A stretch of DNA of 8,784 bases, from the NCBI GenBank assembly GCA_003241215.1, contig QFOL01000158.1, positions 1 through 8,784 on the forward strand, given 5' to 3'. Position 1 is the first letter of the stretch. Every line of letters begins with the position of its first letter. Shown here one piece after another: positions 1-7,772 of the stretch. Both the position numbers and the translations under genes were made by a program. Below the pieces are notes generated by a model, which was given only the letters and a program-made list of their open reading frames with translations, was not told the DNA's origin and did no database searches. The DNA comes from Agrobacterium fabrum. Lineage in GTDB: Bacteria > Pseudomonadota > Alphaproteobacteria > Rhizobiales > Rhizobiaceae.

Positions 1-65
1 GCGCCCATGCCGAGAATGATGAAAATATTCACCGACAGTTCTGCGATCGGCAGATAGACAGTCAC
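1..65 (-). CDS. N-terminus of a probable TauE/SafE (TSUP) family membrane permease, cut by the window edge
   Basis: Reading leftward from a GTG start at 65-63, 21 codons are visible: MTVYLPIAELSVNIFIILGMG, with two further bases of the next codon. A good ribosome binding site (GAGGT, 77-73) lies 7 bases upstream of the GTG and supports this start. The peptide begins with a short polar stretch and enters a hydrophobic segment (about residues 10-21), as expected for the first transmembrane helix of a polytopic protein. The match to rhizobial sulfite exporter TauE/SafE-type proteins rests on my memory of how such proteins begin and of their location next to podJ; the family is associated with export or import of sulfite, sulfonates and related anions. 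Only about 8% of a typical ~300-residue protein is present, so the family call is tentative. It lies downstream of podJ on the same strand, but a 264-base gap with hairpins suggests a separate transcript. Confidence 0.55.
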   Translation of the reverse strand, partial: MTVYLPIAELSVNIFIILGMG

Positions 66-149
66 GGCTCGGACCTCGGGCAAATGGTTCCGGGCGGCAG
101 GGCCTGTCCGGGTGAGGGGGCCGCGCCGCGATTTATACTTTCTGTCTGA

Positions 150-174
150 AAAGACCGGGCATGCCCGGCCTTCT
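150..174 (-). terminator. Palindromic hairpin with A- and T-rich flanks, possible terminator or operator
   Basis: The core CCGGGCATGCCCGG (155-168) is a perfect 14-bp palindrome. Read on the minus strand it is preceded by AAGAAGG and followed by TCTTTT, which extends the stem through A-T and G-T pairs and ends in a short T-rich run. This could be a second terminator for leftward transcription out of podJ. It also sits just upstream of the -10-like TATAAA at 137-132, so it could instead be a repressor site for the next gene. The two-base centre makes the tip of the hairpin strained, which lowers confidence in the terminator reading. Confidence 0.35.
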
Positions 175-290
175 TCCGTCATGCCCCTGAGGGCCTGACC
201 TGTCAACATTCAACGGTAAATACGTTGATAATTTGGAAAGATAGCGGCCGTGTGTCGGCGGCCGGTCACATTCCTGCGCCGGGCTGCGGG

Positions 291-313
291 GAAGCGGCCG
301 GGGGGGCCGCTTC
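291..313 (-). terminator. GC-rich stem-loop after podJ, probable transcription terminator
   Basis: A perfect 9-bp stem, GAAGCGGCC (291-299) with GGCCGCTTC (305-313), encloses a 5-base loop of one repeated base. It begins 16 bases beyond the podJ stop codon (330-332), where an end-of-gene hairpin is expected. On the minus strand the 3' side of the stem runs into CCCC rather than a T tract, so it is not a classical intrinsic terminator. It could act with Rho or mainly protect the 3' end of the podJ mRNA. Confidence 0.45.
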
Positions 314-329
314 ATTCGTTCCGGAAGAC

Positions 330-3300
330 TTATTTGTTGCGGGCAAGCAACGCGGTCACGAGCTCGTTGGTGATGCGTCCGTCAGGTGTCTGGCCCACGG
401 ATTTCTGGAAGTCCTTGATGGCGGTCACGGTGTTCTTGCCAAGCTTGCCGTCCGGCTGGCCGGCATCAAAACCGTTCTTGTTCAGGATCGCCTGAATGTT
501 GCGGATCGCCTTCTCCATATCCACGGAGGCGGTCTTCACGCCTTCCTTGCCGGCCCATTCCTCGGGCGGGTTGACGCTGTTGGCATCTTCCGAAAGCGGC
601 TTCACCTTCCAGGCATCCACCTTGGCCTTGGCGCTCTGAAGCTGCTGCGGGTTCAGCGCTCCCGCAACCTCATCGCGCTTCTGGGCGGCGTCAGCGTCGC
701 CATCCTTGGCGGCGATGGCGAACCACTTGTAGGATTCCTCGATGTCCTGCTTCACGCCGCTGCCGCGGGCGTAAAGAATGGCAAGGTTGAACTGGCTGTC
801 ACGGACGCCGAGGTCGGATGCCTTGATGAACCATTGTGCCGCGGCGGTGAAATCAGGCTGGCCGGTGGCGTCGGAAGCGAGCAGAACGGCCAGATTGTGC
901 ATGGCGCCGGCATTGCCCTGCTCTGCGGCCAGGGTGTAGTAGCGCTTCGCCTCTGAAAGGTTGCGCTCCACGCCATTCGCCTTCTCGTAAAGATTGGCGA
1001 GACGATATTGCGCCGGTGCCAGGCCGCGATCCGCGGCCAGCTTGTACCACTTCGCCGCTTCCGCACGGTCAGCGGCAACACCGCGACCGTCGGTATAACG
1101 TGCAGCGATCTCGAACAGCGCCTGTGTATCACCCTTGGCCGCCGCTTCCGCCAGCGATGCGGGCTCAATGCCGGCGGGAACCGCGATGGCCTCCTGGACA
1201 GGGGCAGCCGGGGCGGTGGTCTCAGCCGGTTTCGGCGCTTCGGTCTGCGCGACGGTGCCGGAATTTGCGGGGTCCACGGCGGGAGCATCGGCGACCGGCG
1301 GCTCGTCCGGCAGCGGCGCGCCGCCCACGGTGCGGGGATCGATGGTATTTTGCGCCGGCGCGTTGTTTTCGATGCTGTCGGCGGATGCCGCCTGCTCGGG
1401 ATCGATGGCGAGATCGGACGGGATGGTCACGGCCTTGTCGCCGGCTTCGGGAAGCGCGGAAACCGGGCCAGTATCCATCTTCTGCTCGATGACCGGTGCG
1501 GGGGCTTCCGCACCGCCGATCAGCGTCTTGACGAGCGGCATCGCCATCATCGCCAGGAGAATGGCGCCAATGCCGAGCAGCAGCGGCCGGCGATAACGCG
1601 AAAGCGCCGAGCTGTCAGCCTTGCGGGACTTCTTGCCGGTTTCAAGCTTCTCCGGCGATGTTTCCATGGCGGCAGCCTGCGCCGCGCGCCGGGCGGCGGC
1701 GATGAAGTCCGTGCGTCCTTCGGCATCCGCAGCCTTGCCGCCGGCGGCGACCTGGCTGGCGCGCACCCGCTCCAGTATCTTCTTGATGTCAGGCGCACCC
1801 GAACCCGGCTCCAAAAGTTCATTCTCCTGGCCTGCGGGGAGAACGTCGATCGGATCGAGCGACGGGGCGGGCTCCACCTGTGTGCGGGTGGAGGTGGACG
1901 ATACGGGTTCTTCCGCAGATTTGGCGGGTTTTGCCGCGCCTGCCTTGAAACGTTTCGTCAGGCCGGCCAGCAGGCTCTTCTTTTCCGCCTTTGCGGGCTT
2001 TGCAGCCGCAGGCGGCACAATTGCAGTCTCATCGTTTTCGCGGGTGTCGTCGAGAATGGCCTGTTCTTCGGCGATATAGCCTTCTTCCGGGAAGACGGCG
2101 GCCGGCATGGCCACATCTTCGCGGGCGGAGGAAACCATGGGCTGCGCAACATTGCGGGGAGCCTCGTCATGATAGGCGGGACCATGGTCGAGATTGTCCA
2201 GCCGGCCGGCAATTTGCACCAGCGTCTCGTGCAACGCCTCGAAGGTGCGGTGCGTGCGCTCTTCGGTGTTGCGGCTCAGGGCCTCGAGGCTGCGCAGGTC
2301 GGTCGCAAGATCGGTCAGCATCGTCATGTCGGCGAGGTTTGCGCCGGCCGACAGATTGTTGCGTGTATAGGCGTCCAGAACAGCCTCGGCCGCCTGCCGG
2401 GCCGCTTCGATGATATATTCATCGTTGGACGCCATGTAGTCTTCGATCGCCGCCATACGGGCGTCGAGTTCCGGTGACATGCCTGCGGTCTGCATCTGCG
2501 CCGGCTGGCTGATCAGCGTCGACAGATGGGCGATCTGGTTTTCGAGGCTCGCCAGCGCGTGGCTGTCGGCGGGGGCGGCATGGGCGGTCTCGTCGAGACG
2601 GGCGGCGATATTGCCAAGCCGCTCCTCCAGGCGCGAAAAGGCGCTTTCGCTGAGGCCCGATGCCGGCTGTGGCTGGCTGTAGCGATAATCGAGATCCTCG
2701 ATCCGCCGCGAGAGCGTGTCGAGCCGTTCGGCGAGACCGTCATTGACCGCGCCGTGATCCAGCGCGTCGATCTTGCGGGAAATGTCGCTGAGGAAGGAGG
2801 TCAGTTCCGCCTGCTGCGAAGGGCGCTGCGAGCGCTCCAGAAGCAGCGAAAGCTGGTCCAGCCGCTCGTGCAGCTGCGCGGCATCGCGGGCGGTGCTGAG
2901 TTCGTCGATCTTGCCGGCCAGCGCTTCGAGGCGGGCGGTCAGGTCCAGCGCCGGCTCAGGCTTGGCGGCGGCGAGGCGGTTGATATCGCCCAGCTGTTCG
3001 GCAAGGCCGTTCAGTCGGCTTTCCAGCCGCTGCGCCAGCGCATTGTCGGCGGCCTGCGCATTGGCGCGCGTGCCGGTCGCGGCAATGGCGCGGCTGATTT
3101 CATCGAGGCGCTGGTCGAGGCCGGAAAACTGTTCGGTAAAAGCTGCCTCGTTCGGCTGCATATGCTTGCCGAGCTGCTCCACGGCGCTGGCAATGGCGAT
3201 CAGCTTTTCCTCGAGCACGCGTACGGCGGGATTGTTGCTCATGCCGCCGAGCTGCGTCTTGATGTCATCGAGACGATAGGCGAGCGAAACGATTTCATCC

Positions 3301-4076
3301 TGCAGCGCGCCGGCATCGAAACCGCGTAGCGTGTCTTCGACATTGTTCCAGCGGCTTTCGATCCGGTGCACGCTGTCTTCGCGCGCAAGCTGGTCGATGG
3401 TGAGACGCAGGTCCTCGAATTCGTTGCGCAGCCCGTAAGCGTCCGGCGACGCCAGATTGCCGAGCTGGTCGATGCTGCCGGCCAGTCGCGCAATGTCGTC
3501 ACGCAGGTCACCGATGAATTGCTGGTCTTCCGCCACCGCGCGAATATTGCGAATCTCGGCGCGCAGCCCCTGCGCTTCGCGGGCAACGCCCTCGGTTATA
3601 TCGTGCTTCAGCTCGTGCCGGAGATTGACGAGCGCCTGTGCAATTTCCTGCAGGGCCGCGTCATTGCGCTGCTGATCCTGATAGGGCGGAATGGCGCGGG
3701 CCCGCGGTGCGGGAGCGGCGGCCTGCTGGGCGTCCCTCGCCCGGTATTCCGGCGCAAGCGGGCGGGTAATCGTCCGTTCCGGACGGGCAACGGGTTCCTG
3801 CGGGCGCTGGAAGCTCGCTTCGAGAAGGCGCTGGCGCTGGCGAATTTCGTTGACGGGATCAAGCTGCGGCGGGGTAACGCTGGCGCGCGGTTCTCGCGAT
3901 GCGGCGTAAGCCTCGTTTTTGGGCTCGGCCTGCGCGCTCACGGGCCGCGGATCGCGCGGAAATTTCTGGCTCATCAGCCCTTCGATACGGGCTTCAAGGC
4001 CTTCAATGGTGCGATTGAGAGCATCAAGAGACGATCTGTCGCCTGGCTGTTGGGTTTTCGATCGCAATCCGTTCAT
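330..4076 (-). CDS. podJ: PodJ, polar organelle development / polarity scaffold protein
   Basis: The protein has 1248 residues. PodJ proteins are polar scaffolds in alphaproteobacteria; in Caulobacter PodJ recruits pole factors, and in Agrobacterium loss of PodJ disturbs the growth-pole to old-pole transition and division. Visible domains: an N-terminal LDALNRTIEGLEARIEGL segment (about 17-34); a Pro/Ala-rich stretch (about 40-130); a long coiled-coil region to about 630 built from repeated RLDxL / IDxL heptads; an acidic and Ala/Pro/Lys-rich linker with a basic patch KRFK near 710; RYRRP followed by one transmembrane segment at 832-853; a Pro/Ala-rich periplasmic linker (about 856-973); four Sel1-type repeats (about 981-1126, signatures AAKWYKLAADRG, AKRYYTLAAEQG, AAQWFIKASDLG, SYKWFAIAAKDG); and a C-terminal peptidoglycan-binding domain type 1 (about 1187-1245, with FDAGQPDGKLGKNTVTAIKDFQ). 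Arginines just before the membrane segment favour a cytoplasmic N-terminus. The ATG start follows a weak purine-rich leader (GCGAGCGAGAAG), so translation may be modest. It is transcribed divergently from the beta-oxidation genes. Confidence 0.92.
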   Translation of the reverse strand: MNGLRSKTQQPGDRSSLDALNRTIEGLEARIEGLMSQKFPRDPRPVSAQAEPKNEAYAASREPRASVTPPQLDPVNEIRQRQRLLEASFQRPQEPVARPERTITRPLAPEYRARDAQQAAAPAPRARAIPPYQDQQRNDAALQEIAQALVNLRHELKHDITEGVAREAQGLRAEIRNIRAVAEDQQFIGDLRDDIARLAGSIDQLGNLASPDAYGLRNEFEDLRLTIDQLAREDSVHRIESRWNNVEDTLRGFDAGALQDEIVSLAYRLDDIKTQLGGMSNNPAVRVLEEKLIAIASAVEQLGKHMQPNEAAFTEQFSGLDQRLDEISRAIAATGTRANAQAADNALAQRLESRLNGLAEQLGDINRLAAAKPEPALDLTARLEALAGKIDELSTARDAAQLHERLDQLSLLLERSQRPSQQAELTSFLSDISRKIDALDHGAVNDGLAERLDTLSRRIEDLDYRYSQPQPASGLSESAFSRLEERLGNIAARLDETAHAAPADSHALASLENQIAHLSTLISQPAQMQTAGMSPELDARMAAIEDYMASNDEYIIEAARQAAEAVLDAYTRNNLSAGANLADMTMLTDLATDLRSLEALSRNTEERTHRTFEALHETLVQIAGRLDNLDHGPAYHDEAPRNVAQPMVSSAREDVAMPAAVFPEEGYIAEEQAILDDTRENDETAIVPPAAAKPAKAEKKSLLAGLTKRFKAGAAKPAKSAEEPVSSTSTRTQVEPAPSLDPIDVLPAGQENELLEPGSGAPDIKKILERVRASQVAAGGKAADAEGRTDFIAAARRAAQAAAMETSPEKLETGKKSRKADSSALSRYRRPLLLGIGAILLAMMAMPLVKTLIGGAEAPAPVIEQKMDTGPVSALPEAGDKAVTIPSDLAIDPEQAASADSIENNAPAQNTIDPRTVGGAPLPDEPPVADAPAVDPANSGTVAQTEAPKPAETTAPAAPVQEAIAVPAGIEPASLAEAAAKGDTQALFEIAARYTDGRGVAADRAEAAKWYKLAADRGLAPAQYRLANLYEKANGVERNLSEAKRYYTLAAEQGNAGAMHNLAVLLASDATGQPDFTAAAQWFIKASDLGVRDSQFNLAILYARGSGVKQDIEESYKWFAIAAKDGDADAAQKRDEVAGALNPQQLQSAKAKVDAWKVKPLSEDANSVNPPEEWAGKEGVKTASVDMEKAIRNIQAILNKNGFDAGQPDGKLGKNTVTAIKDFQKSVGQTPDGRITNELVTALLARNK

Positions 4077-4258
4077 CTTCTCGCTCGCTTCGCTTCCGCC
4101 CGCCGTGCCCGGTTATCTGCTGCGGCGTTGCCTGCCTGGACGCATTGTCTCCGCAACATGCAGCAATTCCAGAGCCGGTTTTGCCCCCTTGGAGGAAAAT
4201 GCGCCGGAGTACGAAGCAGTTACCTCTGTCGGGAGAATTCACGAAACGTGGTAAAGAA

Positions 4259-4287
4259 GTGGTTAACTATGGTGGGAATTTTTTAAC
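4259..4287. promoter_or_regulatory. Candidate CtrA-like site in the podJ upstream region
   Basis: The minus strand reads TTAACCAC (4266-4259) and the plus strand reads TTAACTAT (4263-4270); each differs at one position from TTAACCAT, the half-site I recall for CtrA in alphaproteobacteria. A second TTAAC follows at 4283-4287. The two TTAA cores are 16 bases apart, not 7 as in the classical full site TTAA-N7-TTAA. It lies about 180-210 bases upstream of the podJ start. PodJ genes are known to be under cell-cycle control, so the location makes sense, but the motif is short and in an AT-rich patch. Confidence 0.3.
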
Positions 4288-4368
4288 TTTTGCGGCGCAT
4301 GGCGCGCTGACGCCGGGCTCTGCCTGCATTCCAGGAAAAACAGAGGGTGATATTCCGAGGAAATTTAT

Positions 4369-4397
4369 TTGACGTTTACGCGCACGTCAAATATTGT
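4369..4397 (+). promoter_or_regulatory. Candidate sigma70 promoter of the beta-oxidation operon with an embedded operator-like inverted repeat
   Basis: TTGACG (4369-4374) and TATTGT (4392-4397) are separated by exactly 17 bases, a reasonable -35/-10 pair (5/6 and 4/6 matches). They lie about 56-84 bases before the acyl-CoA dehydrogenase ATG. The -35 hexamer is the left end of a perfect inverted repeat, TTGACGT-N8-ACGTCAA (4369-4390), which fills the interval up to the -10. A dyad there is the geometry used by MerR-type regulators, although those usually have 19-20-base spacers; TetR-type repressors also bind such sites. The TTTACG/ACGTCAA content resembles, as I recall, motifs proposed for the MerR-family regulator LiuR of branched-chain and fatty acid catabolism. 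Function is inferred, not shown. Confidence 0.42.
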
Positions 4398-4452
4398 CAT
4401 CCCATATCGGCCGGATTTTCGCCGGCGCTCACGATGCGGAGGAACATCGGTA

Positions 4453-6249
4453 ATGCCTGTTTACAAGGCCCCAGTCAAAGACACGCTTTTTATTCTGAAC
4501 GACGTTCTCGGCCTGGAGCGGTATAACAACCTGCCCGGCTTCGAGGATGCAACCCCTGACATGATCGAAGCCATTACCGGTGAAGCGGCGAAGCTTGCCG
4601 AAGAGCGGCTTTTCCCGCTCAACCTTTCCGGCGACCAGCAGGGCTGCAAGCGCGCCGATGACGGTTCGGTTTCCGTGCCCGATGGTTTCAAGGAGGCCTA
4701 TGACGCCTATTGCGAGGGCGGCTGGATCGGTCTTGCCGTTCCCCAGGAATTTGGCGGGCAGGGCCTGCCCTATACGCTGCATGCGGCGATCGGCGAATAT
4801 ATGTCGTCGGCCAACCTGTCGCTGATGATGTATCCCGGCCTGACGCAGGGTGCGATTGCCGCAATCCTCGTGCATGGCAGTCAGGAGCAGAAGGACACCT
4901 ATCTGCCGAAGATGGTGGAGGGCACCTGGTCCGGCACCATGAACCTCACCGAACCCCATTGCGGCACCGATCTCGGTCTTCTGCGCACCAAGGCGGTGCC
5001 GCAGGGCGACGGCAGCTACAAGATTTCCGGCCAGAAGATCTTCATCTCGGCCGGCGAGCATTCCATGACTAATAATATCGTCCATCTGGTGATTGCCCGT
5101 ATCGAAGGCGCGCCTGAGGGCACCAAGGGTATTTCGCTGTTCATCGTGCCGAAGTTCCTCGTCAAGGAAGACGGTACGCTCGGCGAGCGTAATGGCGTCA
5201 CCTGCGGTGCGATCGAGCACAAGATGGGCATCCACGGCAATTCCACCTGCGTCATGAACTATGACGATGCGACGGGATATCTGCTCGGTGCGGAGAACAA
5301 GGGCCTTTCGGCCATGTTCGTGATGATGAACGAAGCCCGCTTGGGTGTCGGCCTGCAGGGTCTTTCGGTCGGCGAGATCGCCTATCAGAATGCCGTCGAA
5401 TATGCCCGTGACCGCATTCAGGGCCGCTCGCTTTCCGGCGCGAAATTCCCGGACAGGAAAGCCGATCCGATCATTGTGCATCCCGATATCCGCCGCACAT
5501 TGATGACCATCAAGGCCTATAACGAGGCCGGCCGCGCCTTCCTTCTGTGGACAGCGCTGCAATCCGACATCGCCCATCGTTCTACCGACGAAAAAGCGCG
5601 ACAGGCGGCGGACGACCTGCTCGGTCTCGTCACCCCGATCCTGAAAGGCGTGCTGACCGACAAGGGCTTCGATCACGCCGTGATGGCGCAGCAGGTCTTC
5701 GGCGGCCACGGCTACATCGAGGAACATGGCATGAGCCAATATGTCCGCGATGCGCGTATCACCATGATCTATGAGGGTGCGAACGGCATTCAGGCGCTCG
5801 ATCTCGTCGGCCGCAAGCTCGGCATGAATGGCGGCCGCGCCGTGATGGCGCTGTTCAAGGAAATCGGCGATTTCTGCGAGGAAAACCGCGCCGACGAAAA
5901 GCTCAGCCTTTACACCAAAGGCCTGAAGAAGGGCTTGAACGACCTGCAGGCCGCAACCATGTGGTTCATGCAGAACGCCATGGCCAAGCCCGACAATGCC
6001 GGTGCCGGCTCGACCGACTATATGCATCTCTTCGGCATCGTGGTGCTGGGCTACATGCAGGCGCGCATGGCGAAAGCCGCCAGCGAAGCGCTTGCGGCAG
6101 GCAGCGCTTCGGACGAGGATTACCTCAGGACCAAGCTTGTCACGGCGAAGTTTTACATGGAGCGCATCATGCCGGAAACGGCGCTGCGCAAGGCCCGCAT
6201 CGAAACCGGCGCGGATACCATGATGGAACTGGCTGCGGAAGCATTCTGA
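4453..6249 (+). CDS. Acyl-CoA dehydrogenase, large (~600-residue) FadE/DmdC-like type
   Basis: This 598-residue flavoenzyme should carry out the first step of beta-oxidation, the FAD-dependent alpha,beta-dehydrogenation of an acyl-CoA to a trans-2-enoyl-CoA. The order is: a short N-terminal extension ([20 protein letters not shown]) typical of the long subfamily; an N-terminal helical domain; a middle beta domain with [13 protein letters not shown] (163-175) and [11 protein letters not shown] (193-203); a C-terminal helical domain with [14 protein letters not shown] and [14 protein letters not shown], where E441 is the expected catalytic base; and an extra C-terminal helical domain (about 465-590). 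The extra ends explain the length compared with ~380 residues for ordinary family members. The same architecture is seen in 3-methylmercaptopropionyl-CoA dehydrogenase DmdC, so the true acyl substrate cannot be read from the sequence. I chose ATG 4453 because GGAGG (4438-4442) precedes it by 10 bases and MPVYKAP is the usual start; the frame is open back to TTG 4369, but those extra 28 codons lie across the presumed promoter. First gene of the operon. Confidence 0.95.
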   Translation: MPVYKAPVKDTLFILNDVLGLERYNNLPGFEDATPDMIEAITGEAAKLAEERLFPLNLSGDQQGCKRADDGSVSVPDGFKEAYDAYCEGGWIGLAVPQEFGGQGLPYTLHAAIGEYMSSANLSLMMYPGLTQGAIAAILVHGSQEQKDTYLPKMVEGTWSGTMNLTEPHCGTDLGLLRTKAVPQGDGSYKISGQKIFISAGEHSMTNNIVHLVIARIEGAPEGTKGISLFIVPKFLVKEDGTLGERNGVTCGAIEHKMGIHGNSTCVMNYDDATGYLLGAENKGLSAMFVMMNEARLGVGLQGLSVGEIAYQNAVEYARDRIQGRSLSGAKFPDRKADPIIVHPDIRRTLMTIKAYNEAGRAFLLWTALQSDIAHRSTDEKARQAADDLLGLVTPILKGVLTDKGFDHAVMAQQVFGGHGYIEEHGMSQYVRDARITMIYEGANGIQALDLVGRKLGMNGGRAVMALFKEIGDFCEENRADEKLSLYTKGLKKGLNDLQAATMWFMQNAMAKPDNAGAGSTDYMHLFGIVVLGYMQARMAKAASEALAAGSASDEDYLRTKLVTAKFYMERIMPETALRKARIETGADTMMELAAEAF

Positions 6250-6263
6250 GAACGAGGGTTTCG

Positions 6264-6503
6264 ATGGTTACGAAGGCAGATTTAACAGATTGGGTAGTCG
6301 AGGCGCTTAAGGCGAACAAAGGCGAAGGATCAATTCTGTACGTAGCCCAGTATATTTGGGACCATCATGAAAAGGACCTGCGCGGGCACGATCTTTTTTA
6401 TTCGTGGCAATATGACATGCGATGGGCAGCGACGGAGTTGAGAAAAAAGGGCCGTCTCGTTGCCGCTGATGACGATCGCCGCGGAAAATGGACGCTTAAA
6501 TGA
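6264..6503 (+). CDS. Small winged-helix-like protein of unknown function (79 residues)
   Basis: It starts at ATG 6264, 14 bases after the dehydrogenase stop, with GAGGG (6254-6258) as a well-placed ribosome binding site, and ends 38 bases before the thiolase. This tight spacing implies co-transcription. The sequence suggests alpha-helices (residues 5-18 and 24-37), then DMRWAATELRKKGRLVAADD (51-70) and GKWTLK at the end. A helix rich in basic residues followed by G-R-L-V and a final G-x-W-x-L strand is the pattern of a small winged-helix DNA-binding fold, like the N-terminal domain of Mrr-type proteins. It has no transmembrane segment, signal peptide or cysteines. Its GC content is near 50% over most of its length, visibly lower than the flanking enzyme genes, and it uses rare-looking codons such as TTA and GTA. 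It may be a small regulator of the operon or a passenger. The gene call is good; the fold is a guess from pattern and the function is unknown. Confidence 0.75.
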   Translation: MVTKADLTDWVVEALKANKGEGSILYVAQYIWDHHEKDLRGHDLFYSWQYDMRWAATELRKKGRLVAADDDRRGKWTLK

Positions 6504-6541
6504 GTTTGGTGCACTGAGAATACGGTGCAAGGGAGAGAGTT

Positions 6542-7750
6542 ATGACCGACGTTTTTATCTATGACCATGTCCGCACCCCGCGCGGACGCGGCAAGAAGGA
6601 TGGCAGCCTGCATGAGGTGCCTTCCGTTCGCCTTGCTGCCAAGACACTGGAAGCCATCCGCGACCGCAATGGGCTGGACACATCCGCTGTCGATGACATC
6701 ATCATGGGCTGCGTCGATCCTGTCATGGATGCCGGTGCGGTGATCCCGAAGGCCGCCGCCTTCGAGGCCGGTTATTCCAACAGGGCGCCGGGCATGCAGA
6801 TCTCGCGCTTCTGCGCCTCGGGTCTCGATGCCATCAACTTTGCGGCCGGCAAGGTCAAGGCCGGTTCGGACGATATCGTCATTGCCGGTGGCGTCGAAAG
6901 CATGTCGCGTGTCGGCATGGGCATGTCCGGCGGCGCCTGGTACATGGACCCTTCGGTCAACTTCCCGGCCTTCTTCATGCCGCAGGGCGTGTCGGCCGAT
7001 CTCATCGCCACAAAGTATGGTTTCTCCCGTGACGATGTCGACGCCTATGCCGTCGAAAGCCAGAAGCGTGCGGCGCATGCCTGGGAAAAGGGCTATTTCA
7101 ACAAGTCAGTCATTCCGGTGAAGGATTCAAACGGCCTGACGATCCTCGACCGTGACGAGCATATGCGCCCCGGCACGGACATGCAGGCGCTGGCCTCGCT
7201 CAACCCTTCCTTCCAGATGCCCGGCGAAATGGGCGGTTTCGAAGCCGTCGGCATCATGGCGCATCCGGAAGTGGAGCGGATCAATTACGTGCACCACGCC
7301 GGCAATTCGTCCGGCATCGTCGATGGCGCTGCCGCCGTGCTGGTTGGCTCGAAGGCGGGCGGCGAGGCAATGGGCATCAAGCCCCGCGCCCGCATCAAGG
7401 CATTCGCCAATATCGGCTCCGATCCGGCGCTGATGCTCACCGGCCCGGTGGATGTGACCGAAAAGCTCCTGAAAAAGACCGGCATGTCGCTTGCCGATAT
7501 CGATCTTTTCGAACTCAACGAAGCCTTCGCCGCCGTGGTCCTGCGTTACATGCAGGCCTTCGACATCGACCACGACCGGATGAACGTCAATGGCGGCGCC
7601 ATCGCCATGGGCCATCCGCTCGGTGCAACCGGCGCGATGATCCTCGGCACGGTGCTGGATGAGCTGGAGCGGCGCGATCTGAACACTGCGCTCGTCACGC
7701 TCTGCATCGGCGCTGGCATGGGCACGGCGACGGTTATCGAGCGGGTTTAA
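6542..7750 (+). CDS. fadA: Thiolase (acetyl-CoA acyltransferase, FadA-like)
   Basis: This 402-residue protein has normal thiolase length and all catalytic motifs. The nucleophilic cysteine is C91 in [15 protein letters not shown] is at 326-330; the catalytic histidine is H358 in [15 protein letters not shown]; and the second, acid/base cysteine is C388 in CIGAGMG. Thiolases of this type cleave 3-ketoacyl-CoA with CoA to acetyl-CoA plus a shortened acyl-CoA, the last step of each beta-oxidation round; biosynthetic relatives run the acetoacetyl-CoA condensation. The setting between an acyl-CoA dehydrogenase and a FadB/FadJ-like enzyme favours the degradative role. The start ATG is preceded by GGGAG (6531-6535) at a spacing of 6. 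The gap before it has only a weak inverted pair, TGCAC/GTGCA (6510-6529). I use fadA for function and context; phbA/atoB-type acetoacetyl-CoA thiolase is the alternative. Confidence 0.93.
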   Translation: MTDVFIYDHVRTPRGRGKKDGSLHEVPSVRLAAKTLEAIRDRNGLDTSAVDDIIMGCVDPVMDAGAVIPKAAAFEAGYSNRAPGMQISRFCASGLDAINFAAGKVKAGSDDIVIAGGVESMSRVGMGMSGGAWYMDPSVNFPAFFMPQGVSADLIATKYGFSRDDVDAYAVESQKRAAHAWEKGYFNKSVIPVKDSNGLTILDRDEHMRPGTDMQALASLNPSFQMPGEMGGFEAVGIMAHPEVERINYVHHAGNSSGIVDGAAAVLVGSKAGGEAMGIKPRARIKAFANIGSDPALMLTGPVDVTEKLLKKTGMSLADIDLFELNEAFAAVVLRYMQAFDIDHDRMNVNGGAIAMGHPLGATGAMILGTVLDELERRDLNTALVTLCIGAGMGTATVIERV

Positions 7751-7772
7751 GGCAGCGGTAACAACCCCGCTT

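Larger units (their letters stand above)
66..329. other. Intergenic region between podJ and the TSUP-like gene
   Basis: I see no convincing gene in this 264-base stretch. It holds two hairpins, described separately (291-313 and 150-174), and a weaker one, CAACG-N7-CGTTG (211-227). On the minus strand a -10-like TATAAA (137-132) lies about 65 bases upstream of the GTG start of the downstream gene, but I find no clear -35 at 16-18 bases from it. On the minus strand TTGACA (206-201) is a perfect -35 hexamer, but it has no good -10 partner. The likely content is the podJ transcription end followed by the promoter of the next gene. Confidence 0.5.
4077..4452. other. Divergent intergenic region between podJ and the acyl-CoA dehydrogenase gene
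   Basis: This 376-base region must hold the promoters of podJ (leftward) and of the beta-oxidation operon (rightward). The part at 4261-4400 is clearly more AT-rich than the flanking genes. It contains a candidate CtrA-like TTAA region (4259-4287) and a candidate sigma70 promoter with an embedded inverted repeat (4369-4397), both listed separately. A weak GCCGG-type hairpin (4410-4425) lies in the presumed leader of the rightward mRNA. A 57-codon open frame (4199-4372) is discussed under findings; I do not annotate it as a gene because its ribosome-binding spacing is poor. Confidence 0.6.

Noticed and set aside
174..206. Degenerate copy of the 7773-7845 repeat, because both begin TTCCGTCAT
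   Set aside because: Only these nine bases agree; the following CCCTGAGGG segment does not reproduce the arms, so chance similarity is adequate.
225..4286. Long plus-strand open frames tiling the whole of podJ (243, 489, 267 and 306 codons)
   Set aside because: They mirror podJ codon structure on the opposite strand, a common effect of high GC at third positions. Their translations look like Arg/Gly/Leu-rich nonsense with no recognisable domain, while podJ has clear domains throughout.
4369..4452. Upstream TTG start for the acyl-CoA dehydrogenase, adding 28 residues
   Set aside because: The extension is Arg-rich and unlike the family start, it overlaps the likely promoter, and ATG 4453 has a strong GGAGG ribosome binding site.
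4429..6027. 532-codon minus-strand open frame opposite the acyl-CoA dehydrogenase
   Set aside because: It is the antisense shadow of a conserved enzyme gene; the His/Ala/Gly-rich translation matches no family I recognise and it has no clear ribosome binding site.
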